A stretch of 64,000 bases of DNA, from positions 36,462,935-36,526,934 of the forward strand of contig NC_058338.1 in NCBI RefSeq assembly GCF_905475395.1. Direction: 5' to 3'. The DNA comes from Chrysoperla carnea. Its lineage: Eukaryota > Arthropoda > Insecta > Neuroptera > Chrysopidae. The notes below the pieces were generated by a model. The model made no database searches. It worked only from the letters and a program-made list of their open reading frames with translations, and was not told the DNA's origin. Position numbers and translations under genes: made by a program. Below, piece after piece: positions 58,434 through 64,000 of the stretch (position 1 is the first letter of the stretch; each line of letters opens with the position of its first letter).

Positions 58434-59084
58434 ATTTGGTTTTATAAAAATAAAGGAATGAACTGATTATCTTTTCAAAATATTCAACAAAAATAAATAA
58501 ACTGATTAAATTATTTGTTTATTTAAAATACATCAAATGTATACAAAAACTCTTGACTATATACTTACTAGACTCCGCAAAATAAAATAATAAATTTTCT
58601 ATCAAAGTATATACTATAGCATAGTGCTTAGTGGGGCATCGACATACCCCAAACAATTATTTATACAAAATTATTATCCTGATGGCGATGTGCTTTTGAT
58701 CCAATTGAAAAATAGGCTAATTTGTAAATTTTTTTTTTCAAATTGTTTCCAAAACGGAACATGTATAACATGTATACATGTATACGGGACAATTTTCTTA
58801 GATCTTTTGTTTGTATTTTTGAAAATTTAATTTATTTTAAAGTTTTTAAAAACATGTATGCAATTCATTTTATACACACTCATTTACAATATTGTATACT
58901 GCTATTATTCACTTTTATTTAACAACTAAAATTATTTTTTAATGACTCATTCAATTTTTTTAAAAGTTGTAATAACCAAATAAAATTATATGATTCACTA
59001 ATTTCTATATAGACAAATTAATTTTTTTGTCTCTCAAAATTTTTCTCTTTGCTTTCTGTTCCCATTTCGTTTTACTCACTCTTT
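58434..59084. other. Gene-free spacer before candidate exon
   Basis: AT-rich sequence. The last 60 bases (59025-59084) are pyrimidine-rich on the plus strand, which fits either a TCT-type promoter/5' UTR or an acceptor tract for the exon at 59085. Confidence 0.35.
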
Positions 59085-59145
59085 ATGTCTTCATTCTGGC
59101 TCTTGTCCGGAGTATCACCAGAGGATGATATCAAGGAAAAGGGAA
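59085..59145 (+). CDS. Candidate first coding exon (20 codons, phase 1)
   Basis: ATG at 59085 opens MSSFWLLSGVSPEDDIKEKG and runs into a full-consensus donor, GGAA/GTAAGT. Codon choice and the amphipathic, acidic sequence look protein-like and differ from the random AT-rich frames nearby. A pyrimidine-rich stretch precedes the ATG. The frame ends in phase 1 and a candidate microexon follows 190 bp on. No family was identified; I could not match the peptide to a known N-terminus. Confidence 0.5.
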
Positions 59146-59335
59146 GTAAGTATAAATTCGTGGAATAAGTTTTTTTATTCTTTAATTCATCACATGCAAC
59201 CATCATTTGGAATTTTTTTCGTGCTACTTTTTTAAAATCATTTCTTACAAAATTGTCCCGTAAATCACTTACTTATTTAACGACCTACTAAGCTACCACC
59301 TAAATCTTCTTGAAATCATTTTTCTGCTATTTCAG

Positions 59336-59347
59336 TTAATCAGGAAG
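59336..59347 (+). CDS. Candidate 12-nt microexon
   Basis: A strong acceptor (TTTTTCTGCTATTTCAG ending at 59335) is followed after 12 nt, TTAATCAGGAAG, by donor GTAAAT. Joined in phase 1 to the exon at 59085 it adds INQE and leaves phase 1 unchanged. It could therefore be included or skipped without a frame change. The donor is only moderate; the exon could be longer or false. Confidence 0.35.
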
Positions 59348-59370
59348 GTAAATAAAATAAAACTTTTGTT

Positions 59371-60238
59371 AGGGTAATTTTGACCCAAAAAGTACAAAAA
59401 TCGGTTGCATTTGTTGACTGGTCGAATAGTTTTTGAGATACGGACTAAAATCGGTCCAAAAATTGCGATATCTTAGAAACTCTTCACCCAATCATTAATT
59501 TAACCGGATTTTTATACTTTTTGGACTAAAATTACCCTATCCACTGAGTTTCATCAAATTCCAAAACAAATTTTTTTTTTTCGATTTTCTCGATTTTTTC
59601 AAAGGGGTACCCCTTAAAAAAATTGCAAAAAATCGAAAAATTTTTTTCATCTCCAATTTCGATAAATTTCAGTATATAGGGTAATTTTGACCCAAAAAGT
59701 ACAAAAATCGGTTGCATTTGTTGACTGTTCGAATAATTTTTGAGATACGGACTAAAATCGATCCAAAAATTGCGATTTCTTAGAGACTCGTCACCCAATC
59801 ATTAAATTAACCGGATTTTTATACTTTTTGGACCAAAATTACCCTATCCACTGAGTTTCATCAAATTCCAAAACAAATTTTTTTTTTTCGATTTTCTCGA
59901 TTTTTTTAAAGGGGTGCCCCTTAAAAAAATTGCAAAAAATCGAAAATTTTTTTTCATCTCCAATTTTGATAAATTTCAGTATATAGGGTAATTTTGACCC
60001 AAAAAGTACAAAAATCGGTTGCATTTGTTGACTGGTCGAATAGTTTTTGAGATACGGACTAAAATCGGTCCAAAAATTGCGATATCTTAGAAACTCTTCA
60101 TCCAATCATTAAATTAACCGGATTTTTATACTTTTGGACCAAAATTACCCTATCCACTGAGTTTCAACAAATTCCAAAACCAAATTTTTTTTTTCAATTT
60201 TCTCGATTTTTTCAAAGGGGTACCCCTTAAAAAATTGC
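59371..60238 (+). repeat. 307-bp tandem hairpin satellite, about 2.8 units
   Basis: Units start at 59371, 59678 and 59985 (AGGGTAATTTTGACCC). Within each unit the start, AGGGTAATTTTGACCCAAAA then AGTACAAAAATCGGTT, is matched by an inverted AACCGGATTTTTATAC...CCAAAATTACCCT about 125 bp on. Each repeat can therefore form a long hairpin. The AAAGGGGTACCCCTT palindrome recurs too. The array stops abruptly at about 60238. Two 88-aa minus-strand ORFs are repeats of each other and arise from the array. Confidence 0.88.
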
Positions 60239-61059
60239 ATTTACTTACGAGTTCTGACTCTTTCTTACCCCTTCACTGCGGTCAAGAATTCACTTATTGG
60301 GTTTCCTATGTCTATACAGCTCTATGGTACTATCTCCATGGATAGTCGTGTCGATAGGTAAAATATTTAGAGAAAAACTACTGACTGGCTGACTGTGTAA
60401 GCAATCATATAGAATTAAACATACCTACCTATACTTGAAAGAAGAACGTTCGCGATGTTTACAATAGTAAATTATTAATCAATGCCATTTCAATCTTATT
60501 TGAATGATCTAATTTGAATATTAAACTGGTATTTTATTTTATTATTAATAATATTATTAGTTTATATAAGATATTAATGTATAAATTGTTTTATTTATTA
60601 TTCATGTTGGATCCTAATATTCAAATCAAAACACATGCATATTTAATTAAGGAAAGTTTTGTGTCTCGAAATTAAACTCAACAAATTTATTTCTGTCGAC
60701 ACAAATGTAAATTTTGCCTGCGTATTTTTTTAAGGCTCACGTGTAAGATAAGTGTAGAGCAAGATGCTAAAATTATTCAACAATTGGATTGTTGAATAAA
60801 AAATAATAATTTTTGTATTTTATTTCAAATTGTTTATCATAAATAATATTGGAAAGCTTAGCCAAGAAAACTTTTTTAAAAGCTATGTATAATTAAATAT
60901 ACATATTGTGTTAAAATCAAGCATTATTAGTGCTAATTGATAACATAACTTTAAGAATATTAAAGTTATAAATTTTTTTATGGTCTAAATTTGCACTAAA
61001 TATGCTTCATTTTAATACTTTTCAATTTTTGTGCGATGCAATTTTTATTCATATCTTAA
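60239..61059. other. Gene-free spacer
   Basis: AT-rich sequence. The first 130 bases (to about 60365) are less AT-rich and share short phrases with 21090-21240 (ACTGCGGTCAA, TCTATGG), possibly a shared old element. Confidence 0.3.
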
Positions 61060-61376
61060 GGTAGTACTATCGGTAATAGACTTTGCATTTAGAATTTAAT
61101 GCAACTTGGCATAGTTGTCCATTATTATATCATAATTAACCAGTTAAATTTTTAGGGGTCTTCGGAGAATTGAAAATCTGAAGGTCCAGTTTTGTGAAAT
61201 AAAATAAAATCTGTGATTTCCCATAAGGATCAATGTTAAAATATCTTTAAAATACCTTTTTTTCAGTTCTCTGAAGGCCCTTAAAAATTTAACTGGTTAA
61301 TTATGATATAATAATGGACAACTATGCCAATTTTCACTAAATTCTGAATACAAAGTCTATTACCGATAGTAATACC
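61060..61376. mobile_element. TTAA-flanked hairpin MITE, GGTAGTACTATCGG ends (317 bp)
   Basis: Arms of about 115 bp are nearly identical inverted copies: left GGTAGTACTATCGGTAATAG, then ACTTTGCATTTAGAATTTA; right ending CTATTACCGATAGTAATACC. TTAA borders it on both sides (61056-61059 and 61377-61380). The arm block TTGTCCATTATTATATCATA is identical on both sides. TTAA duplication suggests piggyBac-type transposition; the ends resemble those at 58131-58433. Confidence 0.82.
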
Positions 61377-61380
61377 TTAA

Positions 61381-62687
61381 AGAAAATGAAAGCAGTTATT
61401 TTTTTTTTTGATGTACTAAATTAGTAAAAATTTGTGTCCCGAAATTGATTTGTTGATTTAATAGACCAGAATATGTCCATTAAAGATAAATAAGCGAAAG
61501 AAATATCTAGTTAATATTTCTGCCTTTGTTGATTGTTTTGTTTTCAAATATTATAAGTATTAAAAACGTTAATTATTGAAATTAATATGTTCTTATCGAT
61601 TTGTAAAAGCAATTATTGGAAAATATTGTATTATAAATTTATTGTGAAATTAGAGATAAGCGTGTGTTATAAATACACTTTTTCAATTCGCATGTGTTTG
61701 TCATAAAATGGCGTGGGAGAGTTACTTATTTGAATACGTTCTCCATTTTAAACAAAAAAAACTGAAATGGACACCACATTACTTCCTTGTACTGTTAAGA
61801 ATTAAAATCAAAATCGAAACATTAATTAATTAAATCAATAAAATCAAAATCTTTTAAAGTATGAAACTTTTAAAATGATTATATGATAAATTGTAGTAAA
61901 TTACATAAAATATTTGCAATTATAAGAAAATTTTTACATTTTCTGGATTTATTTTTTCATAGCATGACAGTCGAAATTGGTTAACCACATTGAATATCAA
62001 CAAGTATCGTCACTTTAATCGATAGTCGTTAAAAGCTATATGTATATTTTTGTATTGAAGTGAAAGTATGTGCATGAACACATGGTGTTCGTTATTGCTG
62101 ACTAATTTCAATTTCACTGATAATTTTTCGCTATAACCGGTATATATTTAATAAGGCTAAAATAAATTTTATGATGCTGCTACTAGTGAAAGGAAAAGAA
62201 AAAAGCATGGCAAAAACGCTAAGTGGTTTATAGTCTACACCTGTATTTTCCATAAACTTTAATCGACTCATTCTGTGTAACGACCAACAACCCCTCTATA
62301 ACTTTAATCTAATCAACAAAATGGTCAATTTGATTTTCGTACCAAGCATGTGCTAATAATGACATAACATGTGCTAATTTTAATGATATGAGCAAAATTC
62401 ATAGAAATACCATAATCTTATCATCCCTTTTTTAATATTTTATACTGGATGTCCCCGCAAATAAATTTGCCGACTTGCAGCGCATATTTCTTAAGCATTA
62501 TTAAGTTGAATTACAAACTAGGCAAACTTTTGTGCAAAATTTAGTAGTTACGAAGCTGTGGATTCTTAAAGTAAGCAGTATTATGCCTAAAATGATGTAC
62601 TTTAGAATTTTAATTATCGTTTTTTTATTTTTTTATTTTATGACTAGCAAAATTTTTATTCAATTTATATTGTTCAAAATGTCTCTA
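61381..62687. other. Gene-free stretch
   Basis: AT-rich sequence with nothing recognised. Confidence 0.35.
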
Positions 62688-62995
62688 TTGCAGGCATGGG
62701 CAAACGTAGCTCAGAGAAGTCCCTCAGACTTCTGTAACTAACATACGAGTAAGACAGTGATAACCTAATCAGAGACAACCAACAATACGAGTAAGACAGA
62801 GAGAAAACCTTTTTTTTTACCTATCTCATTACTATTAGAGAAACTGAGATAGGTAGAAGAGTCGTATACCCGTCTTGCTTCCTTCTCTATGAGCAATGCG
62901 GACTTGGATAAAGAGTTACACAATAAAGTTTATGGCACACAATAAAGTTAAAACAATGGTGACTTCGACTTAAAATAACTCGCCCATGCCTGCAA
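62688..62995. mobile_element. hAT-like MITE, CAGGCATGGGC ends (308 bp)
   Basis: The left end TTGCAGGCATGGGCAAAC is mirrored by GCCCATGCCTGCAA at the right end. CAGGCATGGGCAAAC-like ends are common on hAT elements. The flanks share TCTA, shorter than the 8-bp duplication expected of hAT. The interior has two CGAGTAAGACAG copies and a hairpin ACCTATCTCA/TGAGATAGGT at about 62819-62855. It is non-coding. Confidence 0.68.
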
Positions 62996-64000
62996 TCTAT
63001 TGTATCTCTTGGCAAATTTTTCGTTTTCTTATAATTTTAACCGTATCTTTCTGAAGAGTATCTGGGTCGTATTTTTCAGTCACGGCCTTCTAGATGTATT
63101 TACTTTTTGAATTTTAATTGCTCCTATCATCTTATCTGTTATGAGCTTTAGAAAAAAGTGTAAGAGGAAATTAAGATTTTCACCCAAAACGTTTTCAAAA
63201 TTATTTCTTAGTTTGCGAGTTTATTCGTGGTGGGACACCCTACGTCTGCTATTCAATGTTTTTACATAATATTGAATTTATTTATTTTATTTGTTTATTT
63301 TTTTATAAATATAAATAAAACAAAATTCGATTTATACAAAATAAAATTTAATAATCACATTGGAGGCTTGACATTGGTTCGTTAGCGTTCGTTCCTCATT
63401 TTGTACTTCGTTATATATTTTTACATAATTTGATTACCATATAGAGATACAAATTATAATTGGTCATTATTTTCAACAGTAATGATATTTTTAAAATACA
63501 ATTCAAATTGACAATATAAAAAAGTTCCTACACAAATCTATTTTAGATAAATTTCTGTTTTTTGTTGTAGAAAATTGCTAACCTGCTTTTTCTTTACAAA
63601 TATATGTGTACAAGTCTTGGACTTGGAAATTAAAGATACTCGCCACATGACAGTATAATATAATAATATTAAAATATCAAGAATAACATTAATATATTTA
63701 TCTTAAATTGAAAATTTATGTAAAAGTAGACATTTTTGAAATCAACGCCAAGTATGAAGAAAAGTTCACGCGAGTGGGTATGGAGCAGCTCTCTAACCGT
63801 TTGAACTAGCGATGTGTACGAAAAATCTATGGTACAATCCTTCCTTTAATGAATTGTCTTCAATTATTTTACAATTTGTTAATTATTTTAACGTTTATAT
63901 CCATCCATTTCCTATAACGTTTTCTATAACTAAACTTTCCTTTAACGTAAATGATTCCTACAACGTTTATTCACTTCAACGTGAGGTAATTATGTCTAAA
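62996..64000. other. Gene-free end of window
   Basis: AT-rich sequence. An imperfect run of TATAACGTTT/CAACGT-like words at about 63890-63985 is seen but not classified. No shared downstream exon for the candidate first exons was recognised before the window ends. Confidence 0.35.

Noticed and set aside
59532-60105. Two 88-aa minus-strand ORFs nearly identical to each other
   Set aside because: They are readings of successive 307-bp satellite units, not paralogous genes.
62532-62741. 69-aa ORF with an acceptor-like CTATTGCAG at 62683-62691
   Set aside because: The acceptor-like site is the terminus of the hAT-like MITE and the ORF runs into the element.

Overview
The window is AT-rich, repeat-dense nuclear DNA from an insect; the order cannot be fixed from the sequence. 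Reasons: spliceosomal introns with GT..AG borders, animal gene families (Cbl, CMC4, an NDUFAF8-like protein, PIG-M), insect-style Helitron ends (hairpin followed by CTAG/T), a tRNA-derived SINE with target-site duplications, and many small hairpin or inverted-repeat transposons. No bacterial-style genes and no CRISPR array were seen.

Unambiguous coding content lies between about 15.9 and 20.2 kb. On the minus strand is the first coding exon of Cbl (15932-16482), which encodes the N-terminal four-helix bundle and ends at a clear splice donor. The rest of Cbl must lie to the left, and no further Cbl exon was recognised in 1-15.9 kb. Divergent from it, on the plus strand, is a very compact four-ORF block. 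It holds CMC4 (two exons, 18146-18411), an unidentified 64-aa single-pass membrane microprotein (18408-18602, ATGA overlap with the CMC4 stop), a twin-CX9C NDUFAF8-like complex I assembly factor (18606-18803, 3-nt gap) and the GPI mannosyltransferase I subunit PIG-M (18807-20162, 3-nt gap). A polyadenylation signal follows at 20500. The spacing leaves no room for separate promoters, poly(A) sites or splice acceptors at the junctions, so I read the block as one polycistronic mRNA with stop-start coupled translation. This is the most notable feature of the window.

To the right (23-60 kb, plus strand) are weaker candidates for first coding exons at 23110-23248, 29099-29360, 45502-45535 and 59085-59145. 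Each is an ATG-started ORF running into a good GT donor and each ends in the same splice phase (phase 1). A possible 12-nt microexon follows at 59336-59347. They could be alternative first exons of one large gene whose shared exons lie beyond 64 kb. The gene was not identified.

The remainder is repeat-rich intergenic or intronic DNA. It includes a 315-bp satellite array (4381-5620), an inverted-repeat-bounded tandem array (10114-11056), a 307-bp hairpin satellite (59371-60238), and families A (about 0.5-0.65 kb, at least eight copies or fragments), B (0.1-0.4 kb, five copies), C (three copies) and D (two copies). There are also two non-autonomous Helitrons (33018-33503 and 39407-39707), a SINE family (43930-44148 and 52540-52696), and TIR or hairpin MITEs at 268, 13237, 42800, 44779, 50081, 58131, 61060 and 62688.
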